Assembly (NCBI RefSeq): GCF_963678635.1
Contig: NC_087066.1
Span: 42,123,338-42,187,337 of the forward strand
Length of the DNA stretch: 64,000 bases
Direction of reading: 5' to 3'
DNA from: Symsagittifera roscoffensis
Taxonomy: Eukaryota > Xenacoelomorpha > Acoela > Convolutidae
A program made the position numbers and the translations under genes. The notes below the pieces were generated by a model. That model was given only the letters and a program-made list of their open reading frames with translations. It searched no databases and was not told where the DNA came from. Shown here piece by piece: positions 48,640 to 60,693 of this stretch; position 1 is the stretch's first letter, and each line of letters begins with the position of its first letter.

Positions 48640-51600
48640 TCACTGGGTGACAAGGAACCTCACTTCTCCAGAAAGGAAGAGTAGGTCGTCCATTGGGTGG
48701 CAACGAACCTCAATTCTCCCAAAAAGAAAGAGTAGGTCGTCCACAGGGTGGCAATGAGCCTCACTACTCCCGAAAGGATGAGTAGGTGTCCACTGCGTGA
48801 CATTGAACCTCACTTCTCCCGAAAGGAAGTGTAGGTCGTCCACTGGCTGGCAACGAACCTCACTTCTCCCGAAAGGAAGACTAGGTCGTCCACTGGGTGG
48901 CAAGGAACCTCACTTCTCCAGAAAGGAAGAGTAGGTCGTCCACTGCGTGGCAACGAACCTCACTTCTCCCAAAAGGAAGAGTAGGTCGTCCACTGGGTGG
49001 CAATGAACCTCACTACTCCCGAAAGGATGAGTAGGTGTCCACTGCGTGACATTGAACCTCACTTCTCCCAAAAGGAAGACTAGGTCGTCCACTGGGTGGC
49101 AACGAACCTCACTTCTCCCGAAAGGAAGAGTAGGTCGTCCACTGGGTGGCAAGGAACCTCACTTCTCCAGAAAGGAAGAGTAGGTCGTCCACTGGCTGGC
49201 AACGAACCTCACTTCTCCCGAAAGGAAGACTAGGTCGTCCACTGGGTGGCAATGAACCTCACTACTCCCGAAAGGATGAGTAGGTGTCCACTGCGTGACA
49301 TTGAACCTCACTTCTCCCGAAAGGAAGTGTGGGTCGTCCACTGGCTGGCAACGAACCTCACTTCTCCCGAAAGGAAGACTAGGTCATCCACTGGGTGGCA
49401 AGGAACCTCACTTCTCCAGAAAGGAAGAGTAGGTCGTCCACTGCGTGGCAGCGAACCTCATTTCTCCCAAAAGGAAGAGTAGGTCGTCCACTGGGTGGCA
49501 ATGAACCTCACTACTTCCGAAAGGATGGATGAGTAGGTGTCCACTGCGTGACATTGAACCTCACTTCTCCCAAAAGCAAGTGTAAGTCGTCCACTGGCTG
49601 GCGACGAACCTCACTTCTCCCGAAAGGAAGAGTAGGTCGTCCACTGGGTGGCAAGGAACCTCACTTCTCCCGAAAGGAAGAGTAGGTCGTTCACTGGGTG
49701 ACAAGGAACCTCACTTCTCCAGAAAGGAAGAGTAGGTCGTTCACTGGGTGACAAGGAACCTCACTTCTCCAGAAAGGAAGAGTAGGTCTTCCACTGGCTG
49801 GCAACGAACCTCACTTCTCCCGAAAGGAAGACTAGGTCGTCCACTGGGTGGCAACGAACCTCACTTCTCCCAAAAGGAAGAGTAGGTCGTTCACTGGGTG
49901 ACAAGGAACCTCACTTCTCCAGAAAGGAAGAGTAGGTCGTCCATTGGGTGGCAACGAACCTCAATTCTCCCAAAAAGAAAGAGTAGGTCGTCCACAGGGT
50001 GGCAATGAGCCTCACTACTCCCGAAAGGATGAGTAGGTGTCCACTGCGTGACATTGAACCTCACATCTCCCGAAAGGAAGTGTAGGTCGTCCACTGGCTG
50101 GCAACGAACCTCACTTCTCCCGAAAGGAAGACTAGGTCGTCCACTGGGTGGCAAGGAACCTCAATTCTCCAGAAAGGAAGAGTAGGTCGTCCACTGCGTG
50201 GCAACGAACCTCACTTCTCCCAAAAGGAAGAGTAGGTCGTCCACTGGGTGGCAATGAACCTCACTACTCCCGAAAGGATGAGTAGGTGTCCACTGCGTGA
50301 CATTGAACCTCACTTCTCCCGAAAGGAAGACTAGGTCGTCCACTGGGTGGCAACGAACCTCACTTCTCCCGAAAGGAAGAGTAGGTCGTCCACTGGGTGG
50401 CAAGGAACCTCACTTCTCCAGAAAGGAAGAGTAGGTCGTCCACTGGCTGGCAACGAACCTCACTTCTCCCGAAAGGAAGACTAGGTCGTCCACTGGGTGG
50501 CAATGAACCTCACTACTCCCGAAAGGATGAGTAGGTGTCCACTGCGTGACATTGAACCTCACATCTCCCGAAAGGAAGTGTGGGTCGTCCACTGGCTGGC
50601 AACGAACCTCACTTCTCCCGAAAGGAAGACTAGGTCATCCACTGGGTGGCAAGGAAACTCACTTCTCCAGAAAGGAAGAGTAGGTCGTCCACTGCGTGGC
50701 AACGAACCTCATTTCTCCCAAAAGGAAGAGTAGGTCGTTCACTGGGTGACAAGGAACCTCACTTCTCCAGAAAGGAAGAGTAGGTCGTTCACTGGGTGAC
50801 AAGGAACCTCACTTCTCCAGAAAGGAAGAGTAGGTCTTCCACTGGCTGGCAACGAACCTCACTTCTCCCGAAAGGAAGACTAGGTCGTCCACTGGGTGGC
50901 AACGAACCTCACTTCTCCCGAAAGGAAGAGTAGGTCGTTCACTGGGTGACAAGGAACCTCACTTCTCCAGAAAGGAAGAGTAGGTCGTCCATTGGGTGGC
51001 AACGAACCTCACTTCTCCAGAAAGGAAGAGTAGGTCTTCCACTGGCTGGCAACGAACCTCACTTCTCCCGAAAGGAAGACTAGGTCGTCCACTGGGTGGC
51101 AACGAACCTCACTTCTCCCAAAAGGAAGAGTAGGTCGTCCACTGGGTGGCAATGAACCTCACTACTCCCGAAAGGATGAGTAGGTGTCCACTGCGTGACA
51201 TTGAACCTCACTTCTCCCGAAAGGAAGACTAGGTCGTTCACTGGGTGACAAGGAACCTCACTTCTCCAGAAAGGAAGAGTAGGTCGTTCACTGGGTGACA
51301 AGGAACCTCACTTCTCCAGAAAGGAAGAGTAGGTCTTCCACTGGCTGGCAACGAACCTCACTTCTCCCGAAAGGAAGACTAGGTCGTCCACTGGGTGGCA
51401 ACGAACCTCACTTCTCCCGAAAGGAAGAGTAGGTCGTTCACTGGGTGACAAGGAACCTCACTTCTCCAGAAAGGAAGAGTAGGTCGTCCATTGGGTGGCA
51501 ACGAACCTCAATTCTCCCAAAAAGAAAGAGTAGGTCGTCCGCAGGGTGGCAATGAGCCTCACTACTCCCGAAAGGATGAGTAGGTGTCCACTGCGTGACA

Positions 51601-54600
51601 TTGAACCTCACTTCTCCCGAAAGGAAGTGTAGGTCGTCCACTGGCTGGCAACGAACCTCACTTCTCCCGAAAGGAAGACTAGGTCGTCCACTGGGTGGCA
51701 AGGAACCTCAATTCTCCAGAAAGGAAGAGTAGGTCGTCCACTGCGTGGCAACGAACCTCACTTCTCCCAAAAGGAAGAGTAGGTCGTCCACTGGGTGGCA
51801 ATGAACCTCACTACTCCCGAAAGGATGAGTAGGTGTCCACTGCGTGACATTGAACCTCACTTCTCCCGAAAGGAAGACTAGGTCGTCCACTGGGTGGCAA
51901 CGAACCTCACTTCTCCCGAAAGGAAGAGTAGGTCGTCCACTGGGTGGCAAGGAATCTCACTTCTCCAGAAAGGAAGAGTAGGTCGTCCACTGGCTGGCAA
52001 CGAACCTCACTTCTCCCGAAAGGAAGACTAGGTCGTCCACTGGGTGGCAATGAACCTCACTACTCCCGAAAGGATGAGTAGGTGTCCACTGCGTGACATT
52101 GAACCTCACTTCTCCCGAAAGGAAGTGTGGGTCGTCCACTGGCTGGCAACGAACCTCACTTCTCCCGAAAGGAAGACTAGGTCATCCACTGGGTGGCAAG
52201 GAACCTCACTTCTCCAGAAAGGAAGAGTAGGTCGTCCACTGCGTGGCAACGAACCTCATTTCTCCCAAAAGGAAGAGTAGGTCGTCCACTGGGTGGCAAT
52301 GAACCTCACTACTCCCGAAAGGATGGATGAGTAGGTGTCCACTGCGTGACATTGAACCTCACTTCTCCCAAAAGCAAGTGTAAGTCGTCCACTGGCTGGC
52401 GACGAACCTCACTTCTCCCGAAAGGAAGAGTAGGTCGTCCACTGGGTGGCAAGGAACCTCACTTCTCCCGAAAGGAAGAGTAGGTCGTTCACTGGGTGAC
52501 AAGGAACCTCACTTCTCCAGAAAGGAAGAGTAGGTCGTTCACTGGGTGACAAGGAACCTCACTTCTCCAAAAAGGAAGAGTAGGTCTTCCACTGGCTGGC
52601 AACGAACCTCACTTCTCCCGAAAGGAAGACTAGGTCGTCCACTGGGTGGCAACGAACCTCACTTCTCCCGAAAGGAAGAGTAGGTCGTTCACTGGGTGAC
52701 AAGGAACCTCACTTCTCCAGAAAGGAAGAGTAGGTCGTCCATTGGGTGGCAACGAACCTCAATTCTCCCAAAAAGAAAGAGTAGGTCGTCCACAGGGTGG
52801 CAATGAGCCTCACTACTCCCGAAAGGATGAGTAGGTGTCCACTGCGTGACATTGAACCTCACTTCTCCCGAAAGGAAGTGTAGGTCGTCCACTGGCTGGC
52901 AACGAACCTCACTTCTCCCGAAAGGAAGACTAGGTCGTCCACTGGGTGGCAAGGAACCTCAATTCTCCAGAAAGGAAGAGTAGGTCGTCCACTGCGTGGC
53001 AACGAACCTCACTTCTCCCAAAAGGAAGAGTAGGTCGTCCACTGGGTGGCAATGAACCTCACTACTCCCGAAAGGATGAGTAGGTGTCCACTGCGTGACA
53101 TTGAACCTCACTTCTCCCGAAAGGAAGACTAGGTCGTCCACTGGGTGGCAACGAACCTCACTTCTCCCGAAAGGAAGAGTAGGTCGTCCACTGGGTGGCA
53201 AGGAACCTCACTTCTCCAGAAAGGAAGAGTAGGTCGTCCACTGGCTGGCAACGAACCTCACTTCTCCCGAAAGGAAGACTAGGTCGTCCACTGGGTGGCA
53301 ATGAACCTCACTACTCCCGAAAGGATGAGTAGGTGTCCACTGCGTGACATTGAACCTCACTTCTCCCGAAAGGAAGTGTGGGTCGTCCACTGGCTGGCAA
53401 CGAACCTCACTTCTCCCGAAAGGAAGACTAGGTCATCCACTGGGTGGCAAGGAACCTCACTTCTCCAGAAAGGAAGAGTAGGTCGTCCACTGCGTGGCAA
53501 CGAACATCATTTCTCCCAAAAGGAAGAGTAGGTCGTCCACTGGGTGGCAATGAACCTCACTACTCCCGAAAGGATGGATGAGTAGGTGTCCACTGCGTGA
53601 CATTGAACCTCACTTCTCCCGAAAGGAAGAGTAGGTCGTTCACTGGGTGACAAGGAACCTCACTTCTCCAGAAAGGAAGAGTAGGTCGTTCACTGGGTGA
53701 CAAGGAACCTCACTTCTCCAGGAAGGAAGAGTAGGTCTTCCACTGGCTGGCAACGAACCTCACTTCTCCCGAAAGGAAGACTAGGTCGTCCACTGGGTGG
53801 CAACGAACCTCACTTCTCCCGAAAGGAAGAGTAGGTCGTTCACTGGGTGACAAGGAACCTCACTTCTCCAGAAAGGAAGAGTAGGTCGTCCATTGGGTGG
53901 CAACGAACCTCAATTCTCCCAAAAAGAAAGAGTAGGTCGTCCACAGGGCGGCAATGAGCCTCACTACTCCCGAAAGGATGAGTAGGTGTCCACTGCGTGA
54001 CATTGAACCTCACTTCTCCCGAAAGGAAGTGTAGGTCGTCCACTGGCTGGCAACGAACCTCACTTCTCCCGAAAGGAAGACTAGGTCGTCCACTGGGTGG
54101 CAAGGAACCTCACTTCTCCAGAAAGGAAGAGTAGGTCGTCCACTGCGTGGCAACGAACCTCACTTCTCCCAAAAGGAAGAGTAGGTCGTCCACTGGGTGG
54201 CAATGAATCTCACTACTCCCAAAAGGATGAGTAGGTGTCCACTGGGTGGCAACGAACCTCACTTCTCCCGAAAGGAAGAGTAGGTCGTCCACTGGGTGGC
54301 AAGGAACCTCACTTCTCCAGAAAGGAAGAGTAGGTCGTCCACTGGCTGGCAACGAACCTCACTTCTCCCGAAAGGAAGACTAGGTCGTCCACTGGGTGGC
54401 AACGAACCTCACTTCTCCCGAAAGGAAGAGATGGTCGTCCACTGGGTGGCAATGAACCTCACTACTCCCGAAAGGATGGATGAGTAGGTGTCCACTGCGT
54501 GACATTGAACCTCACTTCTCCCGAAAGGAAGAGTAGGTCGTTCACTGGGTGACAAGGAACCTCACTTCTCCAGAAAGGAAGAGTAGGTCGTTCACTGGGT

Positions 54601-54742
54601 GACAAGGAACCTCACTTCTCCAGGAAGGAAGAGTAGGTCTTCCACTGGCTGGCAACGAACCTCACTTCTCCCGAAAGGAAGACTAGGTCGTCCACTGGGT
54701 GGCAACGAACCTCACTTCTCCCGAAAGGAAGAGTAGGTCGTT
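48640..54742 (+). repeat. Higher-order chain, 1251-bp register
   Basis: A block marked by CCAAAAAGAAAGAGTAGG and GTCCACAGGGTGGC starts at 48640, 49891, 51438, 52689, 53840 and 54742. Intervals are 1251, 1547, 1251, 1151 and 902 bp, i.e. one ancestral register with whole-unit gains and losses. Confidence 0.88.
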
Positions 54743-55011
54743 CACTGGGTGACAAGGAACCTCACTTCTCCAGAAAGGAAGAGTAGGTCGTCCATTGGGT
54801 GGCAACGAACCTCAATTCTCCCAAAAAGAAAGAGTAGGTCGTCCACAGGGCGGCAATGAGCCTCACTACTCCCGAAAGGATGAGTAGGTGTCCACTGCGT
54901 GACATTGAACCTCACTTCTCCCGAAAGGAAGTGTAGGTCGTCCACTGGCTGGCAACGAACCTCACTTCTCCCGAAAGGAAGACTAGGTCGTCCACTGGGT
55001 GGCAAGGAACC

Positions 55012-56654
55012 TCACTTCTCCAGAAAGGAAGAGTAGGTCGTCCACTGCGTGGCAACGAACCTCACTTCTCCCAAAAGGAAGAGTAGGTCGTCCACTGGGT
55101 GGCAATGAATCTCACTACTCCCAAAAGGATGAGTAGGTGTCCACTGGGTGGCAACGAACCTCACTTCTCCCGAAAGGAAGAGTAGGTCGTCCACTGGGTG
55201 ACAAGGAACCTCACTTCTCCAGGAAGGAAGAGTAGGTCTTCCACTGGCTGGCAACGAACCTCACTTCTCCCGAAAGGAAGACTAGGTCGTCCACTGGGTG
55301 GCAACGAACCTCACTTCTCCCGAAAGGAAGAGTAGGTCGTTCACTGGGTGACAAGGAACCTCACTTCTCCAGAAAGGAAGAGTAGGTCGTCCATTGGGTG
55401 GCAACGAACCTCAATTCTCCCAAAAAGAAAGAGTAGGTCGTCCACAGGGCGGCAATGAGCCTCACTACTCCCGAAAGGATGAGTAGGTGTCCACTGGGTG
55501 ACAAGGAACCTCAATTCTCCAGAAAGGAAGAGTAGGTCGTCCATTGGGTGGCAACGAACCTCAATTCTCCCAAAAAGAAAGAGTAGGTCGTCCACAGGGC
55601 GGCAATGAGCCTCACTACTCCCGAAAGGAAGTGTAGGTCGTCCACTGGCTGGCAACGAACCTCACTTCTCCCGAAAGGAAGACTAGGTCGTCCACTGGGT
55701 GGCAAGGAACCTCACTTCTCCAGAAAGGAAGAGTAGGTCGTCCACTGCGTGGCAACGAACCTCACTTCTCCCAAAAGGAAGAGTAGGTCGTCCACTGGGT
55801 GGCAATGAATCTCACTACTCCCAAAAGGATGAGTAGGTGTCCACTGGGTGGCAACGAACCTCACTTCTCCCGAAAGGAAGAGTAGGTCGTCCACTGGGTG
55901 ACAAGGAACCTCACTTCTCCAGGAAGGAAGAGTAGGTCTTCCACTGGCTGGCAACGAACCTCACTTCTCCCGAAAGGAAGACTAGGTCGTCCACTGGGTG
56001 GCAACGAACCTCACTTCTCCCGAAAGGAAGAGTAGGTCGTCCACTGGGTGACAAGGAACCTCACTTCTCCAGGAAGGAAGAGTAGGTCTTCCACTGGCTG
56101 GCAACGAACCTCACTTCTCCCGAAAGGAAGACTAGGTCGTCCACTGGGTGGCAACGAACCTCACTTCTCCCGAAAGGTAGAGTAGGTCGTTCACTGGGTG
56201 ACAAGGAACCTCACTTCTCCAGAAAGGAAGAGTAGGTCGTCCATTGGGTGGCAACGAACCTCAATTCTCCCAAAAAGAAAGAGTAGGTCGTCCACAGGGC
56301 GGCAATGAGCCTCACTACTCCCGAAAGGAAGTGTAGGTCGTCCACTGGCTGGCAACGAACCTCACTTCTCCCGAAAGGAAGACTAGGTCGTCCACTGGGT
56401 GGCAAGGAACCTCACTTCTCCAGAAAGGAAGAGTAGGTCGTCCACTGCGTGGCAACGAACCTCACTTCTCCCAAAAGGAAGAGTAGGTCGTCCACTGGGT
56501 GGCAATGAATCTCACTACTCCCAAAAGGATGAGTAGGTGTCCACTGGGTGGCAACGAACCTCACTTCTCCCGAAAGGAAGAGTAGGTCGTCCACTGGGTG
56601 GCAAGGAACCTCACTTCTCCAGAAAGGAAGAGTAGGTCGTCCACTGGCTGGCAA
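55012..56654 (+). repeat. Higher-order repeat, 700-bp register
   Basis: Fourteen-unit blocks start at 55012, 55712 and 56412. They share marks such as CTCCCAAAAGGATGAG and CCACAGGGCGGC. Confidence 0.87.
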
Positions 56655-57820
56655 CGAACCTCACTTCTCCCGAAAGGAAGACTAGGTCGTCCACTGGGTG
56701 GCAACGAACCTCACTTCTCCCGAAAGGAAGAGACGGTCGTCCACTGGGTGGCAACCAACCTCACTTCTCCCGAAAGGAAGAGTAGGTCTTCCACTGGCTG
56801 GCAACGAACCTCACTTCTCCCGAAAGGAAGACTAGGTCGTCCACTGGGTGGCAACAAACCTCACTTCTCCCGAAAGGAAGAGTAGGTCGTTCACTGGGTG
56901 ACAAGGAACCTCACTTCTCCAGAAAGGAAGAGTAGGTCGTCCATTGGGTGGCAACGAACCTCAATTCTCCCAAAAAGAAAGAGTAGGTCGTCCACAGGGT
57001 GGCAATGAGCCTCACTACTCCCGAAAGGATGAGTAGGTGTCCACTGCGTGACATTGAACCTCACTTCTCCCGAAAGGAAGTGTAGGTCGTCCACTGGCTG
57101 GCAACGAACCTCACTTCTCCCGAAAGGAAGACTAGGTCGTCCACTGGATGGCAAGGAACCTCACTTCTCCAGAAAGGAAGAGTAGGTCGTCCACTGCGTG
57201 GCAACGAACCTCACTTCTCCCAAAAGGAAGAGTAGGTCGTCCACTGGGTGGCAATGAACCTCACTACTCCCGAAAGGATGAGTAGGTGTCCACTGCGTGA
57301 CATTGAACCTCACTTCTCCCGAAAGGAAGACTAGGTCGTCCACTGGGTGGCAACGAACCTCACTTCTCCCGAAAGGAAGAGTAGGTCGTCCACTGGGTGG
57401 CAAGGAACCTCACTTCTCCAGAAAGGAAGAGTAGGTCGTCCACTGGCTGGCAACGAACCTCACTTCTCCCGAAAGGAAGACTAGGTCGTCCACTGGGTGG
57501 CAACGAACCTCACTTCTCCCGAAAGGAAGAGACGGTCGTCCACTGGGTGGCAACCAACCTCACTTCTCCCGAAAGGAAGAGTAGGTCGTCCTTTGGGTGA
57601 CAAGGAACCTCACTTCTCCGGAAAGGAAGAGTAGGTCGTCCACTGGGTGGCAACGAACCTCACTTCTCCAGAAAAGAAGAGTAGGTCGTCCACTGAGTTT
57701 CAACGAACCCCAAGTCTCATGAAAGGAAGAGTAGATCGTCCACTGGGTGGCAACGAACCTCACTTCTCCCGAAAGGAAGAGACGGTCGTCCACTGGGTGG
57801 CAACCAACCTCACTAAGACC

Positions 57821-58224
57821 TTCAATAAGACACATTGAAAATTACACATTAACAGTAATACAACACAAAAATGATTCGAAATGAAGATAACCCAGAAAAA
57901 TCAGTACTTCCATTCTTAATATCTCCATTAACTGAAGCTCGAGGACAGGTACAATTTTGCCAAAACTTAAATGCTATTTTATTCGAAAAATGAAAAAGTC
58001 CGTGCACAAAAAATTTTCCCGATGTAAAAATCAAAAGACAACTTCTTGACCACTATCTCAAAGGTATATGTAGTCTCAAATCACAATATGGAATCTACAC
58101 AAAAGAAATTAAATCACCGAATGCATTTCATGACAGATATCTCATTCAAACTGATGACATAGATATTGAATTTTCAAAAGTTTTAACACAATACATCAAA
58201 AGCATACAACATTAAAACTCAATA
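57821..58224 (+). mobile_element. Retroelement 5' region, partial copy XB
   Basis: Begins six bases after block A2 ends (CACTAAGACC, then TTCAATAAGACAC) and matches 14218-14621 and the start of 60644 onward. It contains the gag ATG at 57871 and the shared TGA at 57991-57993 (codon 41), and then enters block A3 at the same point at which X1 enters A2 (AAAACTCAATATCCGAAAGG). It is a truncated duplicate wedged between two arrays. Confidence 0.9.
57871..58224 (+). pseudogene. gag N-terminal fragment, copy XB
   Basis: About 118 codons matching the beginning of the gag at 60694, with TGA at codon 41 and no continuation past the array junction. Same truncation as the X1 copy. Confidence 0.75.
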
Positions 58225-58567
58225 TCCGAAAGGAAGAGTAGGTCGTCCACTGGGTGGCAATGAACCTCACTTCTCCCGAAAGGATGAGTAGGTGTCCACT
58301 GCGTGACATTGAACCTTACTTCTCCCGAAAGGAAGTGCAGGTCGTCCACTGGCTGGCAACGAACCTCACTTCTCCCGAAAGGAAGACGAGGTCGTCCACT
58401 GGGTGGCAACGAACCTCACTTCTCCCGAAAGGAAGAGACGGTCGTCCGCTGGGTGGCAACCAACCTCACTTCTCCCGAAAGGAAGGGTAGGTGGTCCACT
58501 GGATGGCAACGAACCTCACTTCTCCCGAAAGGAAGAGTAGGTCGTCCACTGGGTGGCAACGAACCTC
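58225..58567 (+). repeat. 50-bp satellite, block A3 (7 units)
   Basis: A short array with the left edge of block A2 (CCGAAAGG after AACTCAATAT, then the GGATGAG 49-bp unit and a GAAGTG unit) and the right edge of block A1 (a GGTGGTC penultimate unit, ending GAACCTC followed by GAGTACGATTTC). It looks like a full array reduced to its two ends. Confidence 0.95.
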
Positions 58568-59500
58568 GAGTACGATTTCAAGCATGGTTTGTTCACCTCA
58601 ACATGCAAAGAAGCTTCTTGCATCATCTGTATTTTATTTTTTTAACGACTTGGCATCGCAGCAAAGGGAACCCATTGCAACAGAACAGTGGCCATCTCGA
58701 TGTTCGAATATACGTACAGATCCGAGTAACCAGAAACTTCATCCAAAGTCAAACCACCTGCCACATTAGAACGGGATTGAGAATAGCAACGTAGAATAGC
58801 AATGTTCCTATTCTCTAAAATCAACCAGATCAACAATCATCACAACCGATCAGAAATCTTAATTCGATCTCCCGAAACTATCGTGATTTTTTCACTTAAA
58901 AAAAAATATGTATTTGGTCTGAACTTTCAATTTTGGAAAAAATCAAAACTTTGTGGAAGAAGAGTATAATTAGTTTTTATCTGATGCAGAAAATTTCTCT
59001 CTTTTAGAGTACTATATTTCTTCTTTGCAGGAAAATGTGATTTAAGGTCCTACTCTGTGAAATATTTTGAATGAGAACAAAAAATAAGAATTCATTTAAA
59101 ATGTTCACTAGTTAATTTGACTTTTAAGGCATACTAAGATGATTTTTAAATTTATTAGAATTGAAAATGCAACGTTACTGCTTTAACTTTGGTTCAAAAC
59201 TATTGCGTCTACCAATCGGTTTCATGATAGTAAAAAAAACGAGATCAAACTTTTGTATTTAGGATACCACCAGCAGTAAAATTAATTTTTCATTTACTGA
59301 CATAATAGTATGAAGGATTTTCTTCAATAACCTTTCATGGCGCTAAACCTAATAATTGTACAATAACGAATGATAAAAACAACACTTGTCGTTTTCATTA
59401 ATCAGCTTAAAATTAAAAAACATCTTTATAAATCAGCTGAAAAAAAATTATCTGAATACAAAAATATAAAAATTAGTTAGTATAAATTATAAATTGTTGG

Positions 59501-59509
59501 TATATATAA
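59501..59509 (+). promoter_or_regulatory. TATA-like box of copy XC
   Basis: TATATATAA followed by CTCATCTCTTCATGCCAGC, matching the box at 13095 in X1. It is a candidate promoter of the retroelement. Confidence 0.35.
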
Positions 59510-59943
59510 CTCATCTCTTCATGCCAGCTTCATCACCTAAAACATAACAGCGAATTTCAAAAACTAACAATCATCAAAACTAAAACTTAACCTTAACCCT
59601 TTAATTTTAAACTATCAAGGTTTATCCTTGCTTTCACTTAAATTAACTTCATTTAAAATAACAGATCATCAAGGCTTTCTAAATTTCAGATCATCAAGGC
59701 TTTCTAGATCATCTAGACTATTTCTAAATTTCTAAATATCTAAATCTCGGATCAAACAGAACAATTTTGTTCTCCCCCTCCCAATTTAATTAGTGCCTAA
59801 CGACCTCAAACGTCGATTCACTACCCAACCCTTATTAAAGACCCAGAATTAACAGAAGTTTTTCAAAAAACTAACCATTTTAATTAAGATAAACAGTGAA
59901 GAACTTCGGTTACTCATCCTTCACTTGATCCCCCTCCTCTTAG

Positions 59944-60069
59944 ATGACCCAGGCTAAAAAACTTAAACTTAGTAAGTCAGAAAAAATTATTATACCTGAA
60001 CCTTGTAGATCGATTTACTATTCTCCTACCCTTGATCACAAATCACAACCCCTAAGAAAGTTTATATAG
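59944..60069 (+). pseudogene. Leader ORF part 1, copy XC
   Basis: ATG to TAG, 41 codons, the homologue of 13527-13646 with an in-frame two-codon Lys-Leu repeat. Sequence past the stop is shared with X1 but stops recur in every frame. Confidence 0.35.
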
Positions 60070-60203
60070 GTCTATTTTAGCTGAGAATTAGTCACGAGAA
60101 AGTAAAAACCATTCAAAGGAATCGATATACGCTTTTTTCTCCAACCCAACAGTACGACCAAGGTTAAGCAAACCACAAAAAAATGTAAGAACTAACAGTT
60201 TAA

Positions 60204-60629
60204 GACATTAGAATCACTAATCCAGATTTTGCACCCATCATCCTAAACCTTATAACAAGAGACAATTTAGGAAACAAACAAACAATTATAATACACAATT
60301 GTTTAATTAACGACGACAGATACGACCTCGTAATCAAACCACACAGACAATCAGAAGGATAGATAAGAACAAAAAGACAAGCACTAAGAAAGAAAATAAT
60401 TAACAAACAAAAACAAATGATTAGGAAAAGATTTTCAAAACGAAGACATGCAGTCTCAGAATCAGAAACAACCGCAATACAAGAACTTCACAATTTAAAA
60501 GACTCAATAAACAGAAACCATCAAATTGACAATCAAATATATTTCACTGACTCAGACACCACGTCACCAGCATCAATAAAAAGGAAACGCGGAATAAAAA
60601 AATGCTACACAAACAAACCAATACGTTAG
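60204..60629 (+). pseudogene. Leader ORF part 2, copy XC (basic protein)
   Basis: One frame from 60204 to a TAG at 60627-60629, interrupted once by TAG at 60360-60362 where X1 has a tyrosine codon. The part after 60417 gives a 70-codon basic, Ser/Thr-containing segment (RKRFSKRRHAVSE then an SIKRKRG-like end). It lies 65 bases upstream of the gag ATG. The homologue at 13781-14098 is stopped at a different place, so each copy decayed independently after duplication. Family not recognised. Confidence 0.4.
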
Positions 60630-60693
60630 TACAATTGGAATAATTCAATAAGACACATTGAAAATTACACATTAACAGTCATACAACACAAAA

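Larger units (their letters stand above)
14622..57814 (+). repeat. 50-bp satellite, main block A2 (~43 kb)
   Basis: About 860 head-to-tail units, all in one orientation and uninterrupted by other DNA. Most units are 50 bp. Recurrent length variants are 49 bp (GGTGTCCACTGCGTGACATT, one C missing), 51 bp (CCCAAAAAGAAAGAG) and ~53 bp (GGATGGATGAG, a GATG duplication). Base variants cluster at the three CpG sites of the unit (CCCGAAA, GTCGTCC, AACGAAC). Variants are not shuffled: they recur in fixed order as higher-order repeats, listed separately. Open frames of 60-130 codons occur on both strands because the unit has few stops and a length not divisible by three; they change frame every unit and are not credible genes. 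Confidence 0.98.

Noticed and set aside
14622-57814. CRISPR-like array
   Set aside because: The units abut directly with no unique spacers, no leader and no cas genes; the setting is eukaryotic.
14622-57814. Hammerhead ribozyme in the satellite (GAAA and GGATGAG motifs, GTC)
   Set aside because: The catalytic core CTGANGA is not present; the closest string differs at two core bases and the stems do not fit.
10661-58567. Dozens of 60-130-codon ORFs on both strands inside the satellite blocks
   Set aside because: The 50-bp unit is not a multiple of three, so every such frame cycles through all three translations of the same unit. Stops appear or vanish by single variants (e.g. GAGTAG versus GAGACG). 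No start, end or composition is conserved as a gene would be.
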